A stretch of DNA of 64,000 nucleotides from Firm-04 sp045600205. GTDB lineage: Bacteria > Bacillota > Clostridia > Oscillospirales > Ruminococcaceae. The stretch is from positions 1-64,000 of the forward strand of contig JAZRXM010000033.1 in assembly GCA_045600205.1 (NCBI GenBank), read 5' to 3'. Shown in pieces: positions 40,890-49,124 of the stretch; within the stretch, counting starts at the first letter, position 1, and each line of letters opens with the position of its first letter. Both the position numbers and the translations under genes were made by a program. Below the pieces are notes generated by a model. It did not search any database. It had not been told where the DNA came from and saw nothing but the letters and a program-made list of their open reading frames with translations.

Positions 40890-41098
40890 GCTTTACGACT
40901 TTGAAATTTAGTTTTTCTCCGGACCTTCGACAGGATGGCGGGAACCCTTTCATAGGGTTCCCGTACCCTCCTGATTTGTTGGACGAATAGGATGTTACGC
41001 GCTCTGCGGAGCGTGACCAAAGGCGACGTCTCCGGATTCTGCGATTTTTTGAAAAAATCGAGTAAAACTTTTGGGATGGATGCCTTACAATTCTGTCG
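40890..41098. repeat. Intergenic multi-hairpin block
   Basis: This 209-bp gap holds no gene. Three inverted repeats occur in a row: CGGGAACCCT/AGGGTTCCCG at 40939-40963 (perfect 10 bp), CGCTC/GAGCG within 40994-41017, and CGATTTTTT/AAAAAATCG at 41042-41060 (perfect 9 bp around one G). It looks like a dispersed intergenic repeat or small structured RNA; identity unknown. Confidence 0.45.
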
Positions 41099-43549
41099 CT
41101 ACTTCTTCTTTGCTTCCTTTTTCAGACGTTTCTGCCACTCTTTCCAAGCCGCACGCAGCTGACAATAACACGCAAAGACCGCATCCGCCATTTCCGTCGT
41201 GCATCCCTGCCCGTAGACTGCCTGCTCCACACCCTGCATCAGCGGTGTGGTATCACATTGCAGCTTTTCCGCCATTTCTCCGCATAGTACACGCGCAGTC
41301 ACGGCAGGATCAGCGTCCCATTGTTTCCGTAAACGTGCAAATGCCGCTTCAATCGCTTTTCCGTCACGGCGATTCAGATAACGGCGTCGGAAAATCTTCT
41401 CCTGTACCGCAGGCACCACAAAATAGAATGCCAACAATATCAGTACGCCGCCAATCAGCAGGAAAATGCCCGTGAATTGCAGCGCTGCCAACACGCCTTC
41501 ATTGTCCCCCCGCACCCGAGAACTGTAATCAGGTGCAGTGGCATCAATGGAAAACCAACCATAGCCTGCCAGATAGACCTCCACAAAAGCGTGCGCGTGG
41601 CTGGTACGGATAATATAATTTCCTGCGCCGCTCGTAATGGAATTATCAGGTTCTTGCAGAGAATAGCCCTCCACATAGCGCGTAATCAGACCAGCACTGC
41701 GGCACAGTTCCGCCATAGCACTTGCAAACTGATAGCAAACGCCGTGTTTGGACTCAAACAGGAATGTTTCCACATTCGCGCCCTGCCCGCGTACATAATC
41801 CAGATCATAAATGTACTCACCGCCGACCAGATATTTTGCAATCGCGATTGCTTTGTCGTAATCGGTGGTACAGCCCTCTGTCAGTGTCGCCGCAAGCTGC
41901 CGCACACTTTCAGGCGTTTCGTAGTTTGCATGAATCGCAGCCGCATACTGCTCTGCCATATAATAATCTGCAATCATATTGCTCCAAAGCGGTGCGGTCT
42001 CCGCTGTCAGATACGGCTGCATATCGAGCAGTATTTCCGAACAGTTTTGCATGGAAACCGTATGCAGAATATGCTGTATTTCAGGGGTCTGGGAGATTGC
42101 ATCACTCAGATAACGCATGGAATATCGCTCACGGAACACACGCTCAGGACGTTCACGATAGAGAATTTTGCTCCAGTTCTGCATGACTTGTGCGGTCGCT
42201 CCGAGCCTGTAGGTCTGGTTGGGCGCCATATAGATCGTGCCGTTAAACGTAGAACATTCCAGAGAAAGATCGTGCTCATACTGCTCAGACAGCAAATTGG
42301 TGGCAGTCAGCGGCGTGAGTCCCCATTTTTCTGCAAATTCGGGCGATGCCTGTGCAACCGATTTCAGCAGCAGGTACTCATCATAGGCGGTAGGCAGAGT
42401 GATCTCACAGGAGAACAAATTACCGTCATTCGTATTTTTTTCTCCCGTCAAATCATAGTCGTTATAATTCAGCACTGTCTGATATTTATGCAGGGTATCC
42501 GCATTCACGTTCAGCTTGCCGTCAAAGTCAGCTTCTGCGGTCCATGAATCGCTGTCGTAGTGATAGTGAGAAAGCGTGGCACGCCGCAAATTGACGGGAC
42601 TATCCGTTTCCGCATAGAACAACACCTGCGAGGTACGAATCAAAGCATCTGTACCGCCATCCGATTCCTCCTCAAAACCGTTGACTGCATTGAGCAGGAA
42701 ATCTGTAAATGCTGCCATATTGATCAAGCCCTCGATGTAGCTTCTATCCTCACGGACAACGGGCTTCGGCACTGCCAGCACCACAATACAGGCTGCGCAA
42801 AGGAACACTGCGCCTGCACGCCAACCTGCACCATCCGAAAGTTCAGGGCTTTCCTTGGTGTGTGTCGTACCTGTCACTGCCGTCATCGGGTAGCTGCGCT
42901 GATCCTTGTCGTAGTAGTGGATCACATCAGGGTCATCGGCGTGCAGTTGACGGCAAAACAGCATGACCGCAAAATAGCACGCAAACAAAATGATAATGCA
43001 CAAAATCGGCATATCCTCTGCCTCTTTTGCGTAGATCGCAAAGGGAAAACAGAGAATCGAAAAGGACATCAGCACGCGATACTGCACAAAGGTGAAGTAA
43101 TAAGTCGCAAAGCCGATAAAGAATGAAAACAGTATCAGAAGTGCAATGGTATAAGGTCCGTAAAAGGCATCCACTACCGACTGCGGCGTCAGGAACCAAA
43201 TATAGAAATCAATGTTCCGCGTGACGCCTTCCGGCAGGAAATAGTTGTTAAAGATCTCAGGTTCCTGTCCGATTTTAATGAATACAAATGCCACTGCCAG
43301 CGTAGCAAAGCCCGCCAGAACAAACGCAATACCGCCCAACAGATGATGCTTGTCCACAAACTCACACAATTTGAATACGGCAAGTTCCATGAAAAATATC
43401 AGCACGATCCAGATGGGGGTCCATGCTGCGTTGAAGTGGTACATAATTGCGGTCATAACCGTAATAGCGTAAAGCAGCGGCAACCGTTTTGCCTTGAGCA
43501 GCCAGTTGATGAAACGGTTATCCATGATCCGCTGAAAAACTGCGGACAT
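41099..43549 (-). CDS. Transglutaminase-like membrane protein (TgpA-type)
   Basis: The 816-residue protein starts best at the ATG complementing 43547-43549, 6 nt after GAGGAGGG; an ATG two codons upstream abuts that site. The N-terminal third (about 15-270) has several membrane helices. A large extracytoplasmic region contains a transglutaminase/protease core near 580-690, with Cys in GVCYQFASAMAELCRSAG, His in HAHAFVEVY and Asp in SIDATAPDY. A membrane helix near 700 and a cytosolic DUF4129-like tail follow. It is the last gene of a MoxR-DUF58-TgpA operon, a widespread set of unknown exact role. Confidence 0.9.
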   Translation of the reverse strand: MSAVFQRIMDNRFINWLLKAKRLPLLYAITVMTAIMYHFNAAWTPIWIVLIFFMELAVFKLCEFVDKHHLLGGIAFVLAGFATLAVAFVFIKIGQEPEIFNNYFLPEGVTRNIDFYIWFLTPQSVVDAFYGPYTIALLILFSFFIGFATYYFTFVQYRVLMSFSILCFPFAIYAKEAEDMPILCIIILFACYFAVMLFCRQLHADDPDVIHYYDKDQRSYPMTAVTGTTHTKESPELSDGAGWRAGAVFLCAACIVVLAVPKPVVREDRSYIEGLINMAAFTDFLLNAVNGFEEESDGGTDALIRTSQVLFYAETDSPVNLRRATLSHYHYDSDSWTAEADFDGKLNVNADTLHKYQTVLNYNDYDLTGEKNTNDGNLFSCEITLPTAYDEYLLLKSVAQASPEFAEKWGLTPLTATNLLSEQYEHDLSLECSTFNGTIYMAPNQTYRLGATAQVMQNWSKILYRERPERVFRERYSMRYLSDAISQTPEIQHILHTVSMQNCSEILLDMQPYLTAETAPLWSNMIADYYMAEQYAAAIHANYETPESVRQLAATLTEGCTTDYDKAIAIAKYLVGGEYIYDLDYVRGQGANVETFLFESKHGVCYQFASAMAELCRSAGLITRYVEGYSLQEPDNSITSGAGNYIIRTSHAHAFVEVYLAGYGWFSIDATAPDYSSRVRGDNEGVLAALQFTGIFLLIGGVLILLAFYFVVPAVQEKIFRRRYLNRRDGKAIEAAFARLRKQWDADPAVTARVLCGEMAEKLQCDTTPLMQGVEQAVYGQGCTTEMADAVFACYCQLRAAWKEWQKRLKKEAKKK

Positions 43550-43578
43550 ATCCATCCCTCCTCTCCGAGAGAGTGTGG

Positions 43579-44886
43579 TTATTTCTTTTCCAGATTATTT
43601 TCTTCGGTCGCGTACCAGATTTGCGCCCTGCTTGGCAGACCAGCCGTTTTTTCGGCGGCATCCGTACGCTTGGGCAGCACAAAATACACAGACGATGCCT
43701 GCAAGGAACTGACTGCCGCACTCGCTGCGGGGCTGCAATGCGATGCAAACCACAGCACAGTTGAACCGCCATCCCGTTGCACAGCAGGCGGAACAGGCTC
43801 ACAACCTGCAAGTTCTGCGCTGCTGCGGAAGCCGCCGCGCAAAAGAGTCACCGCCTCTACGGCAAGCTGCTCCGGAGTATCCAGCGACATGGCGACCCAT
43901 GTGCCGTTCTCATCCTGAAAATGCAGCACGCACGGGAAACCCTGCTTCATACAAAGCATCAGCAGACCCAGTGCGGTTTCGGTAAGCTGCTGCTCCAATG
44001 TATAGAGAATTTTCGGTGCAGGCGGGTTTTCGGGTCTGTGGAAATCCAGCACCACCGAAAGTTTTGCAAGCGCAACAGGCTCATCCATGCGCACCATCAG
44101 GCGATGTTTCTTCGTGGATAATTTCCAGTTGATGCGCTTGAGCGAGTCACCGGGCACGTAATCACGATGCTCGTAGCCTGCCGTAGAGGATGCCGAATAA
44201 GTCGGTGTGACATCGCATTCCTCATCGGCAGTCATCACTTCATCAGATACCGTGCGAAACAGCTCATTGCTGACTTTTAATTGCGGAATCTCAGGGAGAA
44301 GGAGCGTTTTGCCCTTGACCTCCTGCTTGTAGGAAAAACGGAACATCCGCAGAAAATCCGAGATTTTCCCCTCAGAAAGCGTCAGAGTGCCCGTACCGCA
44401 AAGATCGCCCTCCAAGGAAAGTTCCAGCACTTTTTTGCGCTCTGTACCCATGGAAAGGCAAATCGGCAGCATATCGGGCGTCAGCTGCGTGAACAGGGAT
44501 TTCCGCCACGCCTTGTAGGCTTTCTGATATTTCAGATAGCTGAACACACCGCTGCCCTGTTGAACCGGAGCATCCGCAAGTTCTTCTGCGGCAGGATTGA
44601 GCGGCGCAAAATGTCGGTCTGCGACCATTTTCATGCGCAGGAACGGCATTGGCAGCCGCGATTTCTTCTCCATTACGATCTTGACCGGAAAGGCTCTGTG
44701 CTTGGCGACACTTTCGGGCATCTCCACGGAAATGCGCAGGGTGCGTTTGACCCAAAGCGTCACGCCCAGAGAAAGTATCGGCATGAGCAGCAGAAACGCC
44801 AGCATCATGACACCGATCTCACCGTCAAGATACAACATAAACAGCACCGCGATTCCGACGGCGCACGCATAACCAAACAGCATCAT
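43579..44886 (-). CDS. DUF58 domain membrane protein
   Basis: The 435-residue protein has two N-terminal membrane helices (residues 3-45), an extended beta-rich part, and the DUF58 signature around 235-275: YEHRDYVPGDSLKRINWKLSTKKHRLMVRMDEP. A VWA-like C-terminal domain without an intact metal site follows. Such proteins are encoded with MoxR ATPases, whose activity may load or unload the VWA-like part. Its ATG overlaps the moxR stop by 4 nt. Confidence 0.92.
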   Translation of the reverse strand: MMLFGYACAVGIAVLFMLYLDGEIGVMMLAFLLLMPILSLGVTLWVKRTLRISVEMPESVAKHRAFPVKIVMEKKSRLPMPFLRMKMVADRHFAPLNPAAEELADAPVQQGSGVFSYLKYQKAYKAWRKSLFTQLTPDMLPICLSMGTERKKVLELSLEGDLCGTGTLTLSEGKISDFLRMFRFSYKQEVKGKTLLLPEIPQLKVSNELFRTVSDEVMTADEECDVTPTYSASSTAGYEHRDYVPGDSLKRINWKLSTKKHRLMVRMDEPVALAKLSVVLDFHRPENPPAPKILYTLEQQLTETALGLLMLCMKQGFPCVLHFQDENGTWVAMSLDTPEQLAVEAVTLLRGGFRSSAELAGCEPVPPAVQRDGGSTVLWFASHCSPAASAAVSSLQASSVYFVLPKRTDAAEKTAGLPSRAQIWYATEENNLEKK

Positions 44887-45824
44887 GCCTTTGTTGCCAT
44901 CGGTACAGGGACACTGTCCAGAACCGATTGCAGATAAGTCTGCGCATCGGTATACTGCGTTTTGCCCTTCGGAGAAAGAATCAGGCGGTGCGAAAGCACA
45001 GGCGTGACAATGCGCTTGACATCATCGGGCAGAACGTATTCTCTGCCGGCAAGGAATGCCTCCGCTTTTGCCGCCTTATACATTGCAATGGAACCGCGCG
45101 GCGATGCGCCAAGGATCAGTGCATCGGTTTTTCTCGTGGATTCGACAATCGCAAGAATGTATTCCTTGACGGGATCGCTGACAAAGATATTCTGCACCAT
45201 GGTTTGCAGGCGCAAAATATCCTCAGGCGATACTGCGGGCTCGGTAATGTTGTTCAGCGGATTGTGATGCTCCGTGCGGGAGAGGATCATCATTTCCTCT
45301 GCTGCAGTCGGATAGCCCATGCTGATGCGCATAAAGAAACGGTCCATCTGCGCCTCAGGCAGGTGGTAGGTACCGTAAGTTTCGACAGGGTTCTGCGTTG
45401 CCAGCACCATAAACGGATTCGGCAGCTTGTGCGTTACGCCGTCAATAGAAATCTGATGTTCCTCCATGACCTCCAGAAGCGCAGACTGCACTTTCGGAGA
45501 AGCACGGTTGATCTCATCTGCGAGCAGAAAATTACACATTGCCGCACCTGCGCGATATTCCAGTTCAAAGGTCTGCTGGTTGACCATGGAAAAACCCGTG
45601 ATATCTGAGGGCATGACGTCAGGGGTGAGCTGAATACGGTTGAAACTGCCGCCAACCGATTTGGCAAGTGCTGCCGCCAACTGCGTTTTGCCCACACCGG
45701 GGACGTCCTCAATCAAAATATGTCCGCCGCAGAGCAAGCCCGCGAGAACATTTCGAATCACATCGTCCTTGCCGACGATGACCTTGCCGATACTGTCAGA
45801 AAGTTGCTGAAGTTCTGCCTGCAT
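44883..45824 (-). CDS. MoxR-family AAA+ ATPase
   Basis: The 313-residue protein starts at the ATG complementing 45822-45824; an in-frame GTG three codons upstream lies directly on the ribosome site. Motifs: Walker A GVGKTQLAAALAK, Walker B FLLADEINRASPK, sensor 1 MVLATQNPVETYGTYHLPEAQMDRF, and the lid domain with ILGASPRGSIAMYKAAKAEAFLAGREYVLPDDV. MoxR ATPases act as chaperones for VWA proteins, here presumably the DUF58 partner. It is first in the operon, with a consensus promoter upstream. Confidence 0.95.
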   Translation of the reverse strand: MQAELQQLSDSIGKVIVGKDDVIRNVLAGLLCGGHILIEDVPGVGKTQLAAALAKSVGGSFNRIQLTPDVMPSDITGFSMVNQQTFELEYRAGAAMCNFLLADEINRASPKVQSALLEVMEEHQISIDGVTHKLPNPFMVLATQNPVETYGTYHLPEAQMDRFFMRISMGYPTAAEEMMILSRTEHHNPLNNITEPAVSPEDILRLQTMVQNIFVSDPVKEYILAIVESTRKTDALILGASPRGSIAMYKAAKAEAFLAGREYVLPDDVKRIVTPVLSHRLILSPKGKTQYTDAQTYLQSVLDSVPVPMATKA

Positions 45825-45899
45825 CAAAAGCACATCCTTTCGAGATGAAATATTTGGTACGATAACGGGCGGAAAAAAGTATCCACAATCCCATGATAC

Positions 45900-45928
45900 A
45901 GTATAACATATTTACATAGAAAACGCAA
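45900..45928 (-). promoter_or_regulatory. Sigma-A promoter of the MoxR operon
   Basis: On the minus strand TTGCGT (plus 45923-45928) and TATACT (plus 45900-45905) with a 17-bp spacer. The 313-bp gap between moxR and the first TM2 gene otherwise holds only the divergent promoter at 46031. Confidence 0.7.
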
Positions 45929-46030
45929 TAGATTTTTTGTGAATTCAGCAGTCATTCTGCTCCTGATTCGTAAGAAATCCGAACAATTCTTTCGATATTG
46001 TTACAATTCGGAGCATTTTCCCGAAATCCC

Positions 46031-46059
46031 TTGACACAAACGCGAAAAAAAGTTATAAT
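46031..46059 (+). promoter_or_regulatory. Sigma-A promoter of the TM2 gene cluster
   Basis: TTGACA at 46031-46036 and TATAAT at 46054-46059, exact consensus with a 17-bp spacer; leader of about 70 nt. Confidence 0.88.
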
Positions 46060-46137
46060 ACGAATAGGTATTCTGCATATTTATAACATACCATAACTTC
46101 AAACACAGCTTTATGATTCAATAAGGAGTGAAATTTC

Positions 46138-46755
46138 ATGTTTTGCAGAAACTGCGGCAATGTCCTGACGGAATCAGAAACCATTTGCCGCGCATGCGGT
46201 TTCGCCGTCGGTACAGGAGAACTCTTCTGCGCAGAATGCGGCTCTGAGGTCTACCCCTACGCCGTTTGCTGCGACACCTGCGGTTCCGCAATCAGCCACA
46301 GCTTCCACAAGGTCAAAAAGCAGCAGCCGACACAGGCACAGGCTTACGCTGCCGTTCAGGTACAGCAACAGCCTGTTCAGATGATGCAGCAGCAGTCGGA
46401 AGCCGCGATCATGCCCGTCAGCGGTACGCAAATGCCGCAAACGGTCCCCAAAAGGAATTTACAGCCTGCGTCATATGGCAGAAAAACAGGAAAATCCCAT
46501 AAAAAAGCCCTGCGGCTTGCCATTTTATTGGGATTTGTCGGCGCACAGGACGCCTATCTCGGATACTACGGAAACTTCGTCCTGCACCTCTTGATGTGCA
46601 TTGCACCGTTCCTGTTGACGATTCCGTTTCCGTTTTTCCTGTTCCTTCCGATTATTTCTGAGGGCATCTCGCTTCTCGAAATTTCCGCGTTGTTGAGCCG
46701 TTCCAAACAAATCAAAGAGAAACGCAGGCTCGGCACATATCATAAAAAGAAGTAA
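46138..46755 (+). CDS. Zinc-ribbon protein with divergent TM2-like membrane domain, copy 1
   Basis: The 205-residue protein starts after AAGGAG. Four C-x-x-C-G knuckles lie in residues 1-55 (CRNCG, CRACG, CAECG, CDTCG), forming two zinc ribbons. A Gln-rich stretch spans about 65-115, then two or three membrane helices (AILLGFVGAQDAYLGYYGNFVLHLLMC and onward) in which the TM2 pattern is only partly kept. The tail is basic (SKQIKEKRRLGTYHKKK). It is the first of three tandem relatives and the most diverged. The ribbons should face the cytosol. Role unknown. Confidence 0.8.
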   Translation: MFCRNCGNVLTESETICRACGFAVGTGELFCAECGSEVYPYAVCCDTCGSAISHSFHKVKKQQPTQAQAYAAVQVQQQPVQMMQQQSEAAIMPVSGTQMPQTVPKRNLQPASYGRKTGKSHKKALRLAILLGFVGAQDAYLGYYGNFVLHLLMCIAPFLLTIPFPFFLFLPIISEGISLLEISALLSRSKQIKEKRRLGTYHKKK

Positions 46756-46769
46756 GGAGGCGTTTTTCG

Positions 46770-47348
46770 ATGTTTTGCAGAAACTGCGGCGAAATCTTGA
46801 CAGAAACCGAAGTCGTTTGCCGACGCTGCGGATTTGCAATCGGCACAGGCGAACATTTTTGCGAATACTGCGGCACCGAAACGCCCGTCTATGCGGTCGT
46901 CTGTGATGTCTGCGGCGCGGATGTCAAACGCGACCCCGCACAGCAGAATACAGATGGTGCGTATCAGTATGCGCAGCAGCCACAATTTGCACAGCAGTCC
47001 GCCTACGCACAGCAGCCCAACTTCCAGCAGCAAACACTCTATCAGCAACAACAGCCGCAATATCAACAACCTGCCGAATTATATCAGCAGCGTGAATCTC
47101 ATCAGCCAACCATTGTGGGAATGAAATCTTCCAGAAATAAGGCGACCGCTGCCATTCTTGGTTTTATTCTCGGTTCACTCGGCATTCACGATTTCTATCT
47201 AGGCAACAAAGTCAAAGGGCTCATCCACCTCGGTATGACCATTTCCGGCGGTTTGGCATTTGTTTCATGGATCTGGGCAATTGTGGAAACCATTGCAATG
47301 CTCAATAACCCGCAAGCCACCGATGAGGACGGAAAATATTTACAATAA
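46770..47348 (+). CDS. Zinc-ribbon/TM2 domain protein, copy 2
   Basis: The 192-residue protein starts 9 nt after AAGGAGG, 14 nt after copy 1. The N-terminus repeats copy 1 (MFCRNCGEILTETEVVCRRCGFAIGTGEHFCEYCG, then CDVCG). A Gln/Tyr-rich linker follows (YAQQPNFQQQTLYQQQQPQYQQP), and a TM2 domain (AAILGFILGSLGIHDFYLGNKVKGLIHLGMTI, then two helices). TM2 domains are two-helix membrane units with a conserved G-x-H/R-x-F-Y-L-G turn; their function is unclear in bacteria. Confidence 0.88.
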   Translation: MFCRNCGEILTETEVVCRRCGFAIGTGEHFCEYCGTETPVYAVVCDVCGADVKRDPAQQNTDGAYQYAQQPQFAQQSAYAQQPNFQQQTLYQQQQPQYQQPAELYQQRESHQPTIVGMKSSRNKATAAILGFILGSLGIHDFYLGNKVKGLIHLGMTISGGLAFVSWIWAIVETIAMLNNPQATDEDGKYLQ

Positions 47349-47381
47349 CGATATTTTGATTTCCGAAAGGAGTTCTTCTAT

Positions 47382-48086
47382 ATGTTTTGCAGAAACTGCG
47401 GCGAAATTCTCACCGATACCGAAGTCATCTGCAGCAGATGCGGTTTTGCCGCAGGGACAGGTTCCCGCTTTTGTGCCTACTGCGGCACGGAAGCACTGAT
47501 TGGCTCTGTGGTGTGCGAAGTCTGCGGCAGTGAGCTTCCGCAGGATGAACTGAATCAGGCTATCCGCGATCAGCAAAACGCTGCCTTTATGCAACAGCCT
47601 TTTGCACAACAGTATTCGCAGCCCAATTACCAGCAACAGCAGCAGACTTATCAGCAGCGACAGCAGGTATTTCAACAGCATCATGAGGATGCATTCCATC
47701 AGCAGCGGGCTTTTCAGCAGCCGAATTATCAGCAGCCCTATCAACAACAGCAGCAAATCTACCCGCAGCAAAATTATCAGCAGCCAAACTATCAGCAGCA
47801 GGATTTCCCGCCGCAATACAGACAAGCACAGCCTGCCGCATATTACGATTCCTCGCAGCAGCGTTCCCGTATCGTGGGCGGTATTCTTGCCATTCTGCTC
47901 GGCTGGTTGGGCATTCACAATTTCTACCTGAAAAACAGGGATAAAGGTCTTGCCCAGCTTTTGATTACCGTTTGCACCTGCGGTATCGGTGCTACCATTA
48001 CCACCATCTGGGGGCTGGTTGAGGGTGTTCTGCTCCTGACAGGCGCAATCAAAGAGGATGGCGAACATATCCCGTTAAAAGATTAA
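47382..48086 (+). CDS. Zinc-ribbon/TM2 domain protein, copy 3
   Basis: The 234-residue protein starts behind GAAAGGAG. It has the same layout as copy 2 but with a longer Gln-rich linker (about residues 70-155) made of repeated NYQQP/YQQQQ units. The C-terminal TM2 domain reads ILAILLGWLGIHNFYLKNRDKGLAQLLIT, with a second helix at ITTIWGLVEGVLLLTG. The linker length varies between copies, as expected for tandem-repeat expansion. A strong terminator follows. Confidence 0.88.
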   Translation: MFCRNCGEILTDTEVICSRCGFAAGTGSRFCAYCGTEALIGSVVCEVCGSELPQDELNQAIRDQQNAAFMQQPFAQQYSQPNYQQQQQTYQQRQQVFQQHHEDAFHQQRAFQQPNYQQPYQQQQQIYPQQNYQQPNYQQQDFPPQYRQAQPAAYYDSSQQRSRIVGGILAILLGWLGIHNFYLKNRDKGLAQLLITVCTCGIGATITTIWGLVEGVLLLTGAIKEDGEHIPLKD

Positions 48087-48112
48087 TTTTACTTAAATTT
48101 TCTATTACATCG

Positions 48113-48160
48113 AAGCACTGTGTTTCCCGAATTTTCGTCAACACAGTGCTTTTTTGCCAT
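48113..48160 (+). terminator. Intrinsic terminator after the TM2 cluster
   Basis: AAGCACTGTGT pairs with ACACAGTGCTT around a 17-nt loop, followed by T5. Confidence 0.8.
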
Positions 48161-48258
48161 TTTCCATCATTGTTTTGTCTGCTTTCTTAAATACAAATTC
48201 AGGTTATTTTAAGCCGCGGGCTTTACAATATACAAAGCTCCAAAACAGGGGGATATTT

Positions 48259-48312
48259 ATGACAAGTGATTTCGTCTGCGGAATCATTAGAAAGAAAGAT
48301 AAAATACTGTAA
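48259..48312 (+). CDS. Possible 17-residue leader peptide upstream of the VTC gene
   Basis: ATG 48259 follows AGGGGGA by 6 nt, a strong ribosome site, and reads MTSDFVCGIIRKKDKIL then TAA. It ends 47 nt before the VTC start. Directly after the stop come AAAGGAGGGGAGG and a 12-bp hairpin. The strength of the ribosome site makes chance less likely, but expression is unproven. Confidence 0.35.
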   Translation: MTSDFVCGIIRKKDKIL

Positions 48313-48322
48313 AGGAGGGGAG

Positions 48323-48353
48323 GCATTTTTGCGGTCCGTTTCCGCAGGAATGC
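48323..48353 (+). promoter_or_regulatory. Hairpin covering the ribosome site of the VTC gene
   Basis: GCATTTTTGCGG (48323-48334) pairs with CCGCAGGAATGC (48342-48353), 12 bp with two G-U pairs. The AGGAA just upstream of ATG 48360 is inside the 3' arm, so folding would mask it. Confidence 0.4.
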
Positions 48354-48359
48354 GAAAGT

Positions 48360-49124
48360 ATGGCAATCAGCACCTTTCAACGCCGTGAAGTAAAGTTTTT
48401 GCTCAGCAAAGAACAGTTCGATGGACTGCTCCCGACCATTCATGAATACATGAATCCTGACAAATTCTGCGTAGACGGCAAAGAGTACGGTATCTACAAC
48501 CTGTACTACGACACTCCGGATAACTTCCTGATCAGACAATCGCTGGAGAAACCTTATTATAAGGAAAAACTGCGCCTCCGCAGCTACTATTCTCCCGCAG
48601 GTCCCGACGACCTCGTTTTTCTTGAGGTGAAGAAGAAAATCGGCGGTATCGTCACGAAGCGTCGCGTTTCCATGACGCTCAGCGAAGCAGAGAACTATGT
48701 CCAGAACCGCGTGAAGCCCTACTATGAACGCTTCATTGACCAGCAGGTCATCAAGGAACTGGATGTGTTCCTGGGATTCTATGATTCCATTGCACCGCGT
48801 CAATATATCAGCTACCAGCGAGCAGCGTTTTTCGGCAAGGAGGACAGCGAATTCCGCCTGACCTTCGACCGCCAGATCACCGCCCGCCGCGAAGACCTGA
48901 CCCTTTCACGGGAAAGCTACGGCGAACAGCTGATTTTACCTGACCAGCGTTTAATGGAGATCAAAGTCCCCGGCTCGCTGCCGCTGTGGATGAGTAAAGC
49001 CCTTTCCGAGCTCGAAATCCGGAAAATCAGCTTCTCAAAATACGGCAACGCCTACAAAAATTATGTCAGAGGTCAAATCGCTGAACAACAGCAGATGACC
49101 GAAAGGAAGGTTACTTATGCATAA
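48360..49124 (+). CDS. VTC-domain (polyphosphate-polymerase-like) protein
   Basis: The 254-residue cytosolic protein has the VTC/CYTH tunnel-fold pattern: RREVKFLLSKEQFDGLLP, NLYYDTPDNFLIRQSLEKPYYKEKLRLRSYY, VFLEVKKKIGGIVTKRRVSM, RQYISYQRAAFF, FRLTFDRQI and LMEIKVPGSLPLWM. Charged residues alternate along strands as in the yeast Vtc4 catalytic core, which makes polyphosphate. Bacterial members sit beside DUF4956 membrane proteins, as here, where the next gene overlaps by 8 nt. Activity is not proven for this group. Confidence 0.9.
   Translation: MAISTFQRREVKFLLSKEQFDGLLPTIHEYMNPDKFCVDGKEYGIYNLYYDTPDNFLIRQSLEKPYYKEKLRLRSYYSPAGPDDLVFLEVKKKIGGIVTKRRVSMTLSEAENYVQNRVKPYYERFIDQQVIKELDVFLGFYDSIAPRQYISYQRAAFFGKEDSEFRLTFDRQITARREDLTLSRESYGEQLILPDQRLMEIKVPGSLPLWMSKALSELEIRKISFSKYGNAYKNYVRGQIAEQQQMTERKVTYA

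Noticed and set aside
47590..47830. CAG/CAA-rich tract as a tandem-repeat element
   Set aside because: It encodes the Gln-rich linker of the third TM2 protein; repetition is at the protein level.
48330..48386. 19-codon frame starting TTG behind GGGGAGG and overlapping the VTC start
   Set aside because: Not annotated as a gene: too short and only possibly regulatory; mentioned within the leader finding.
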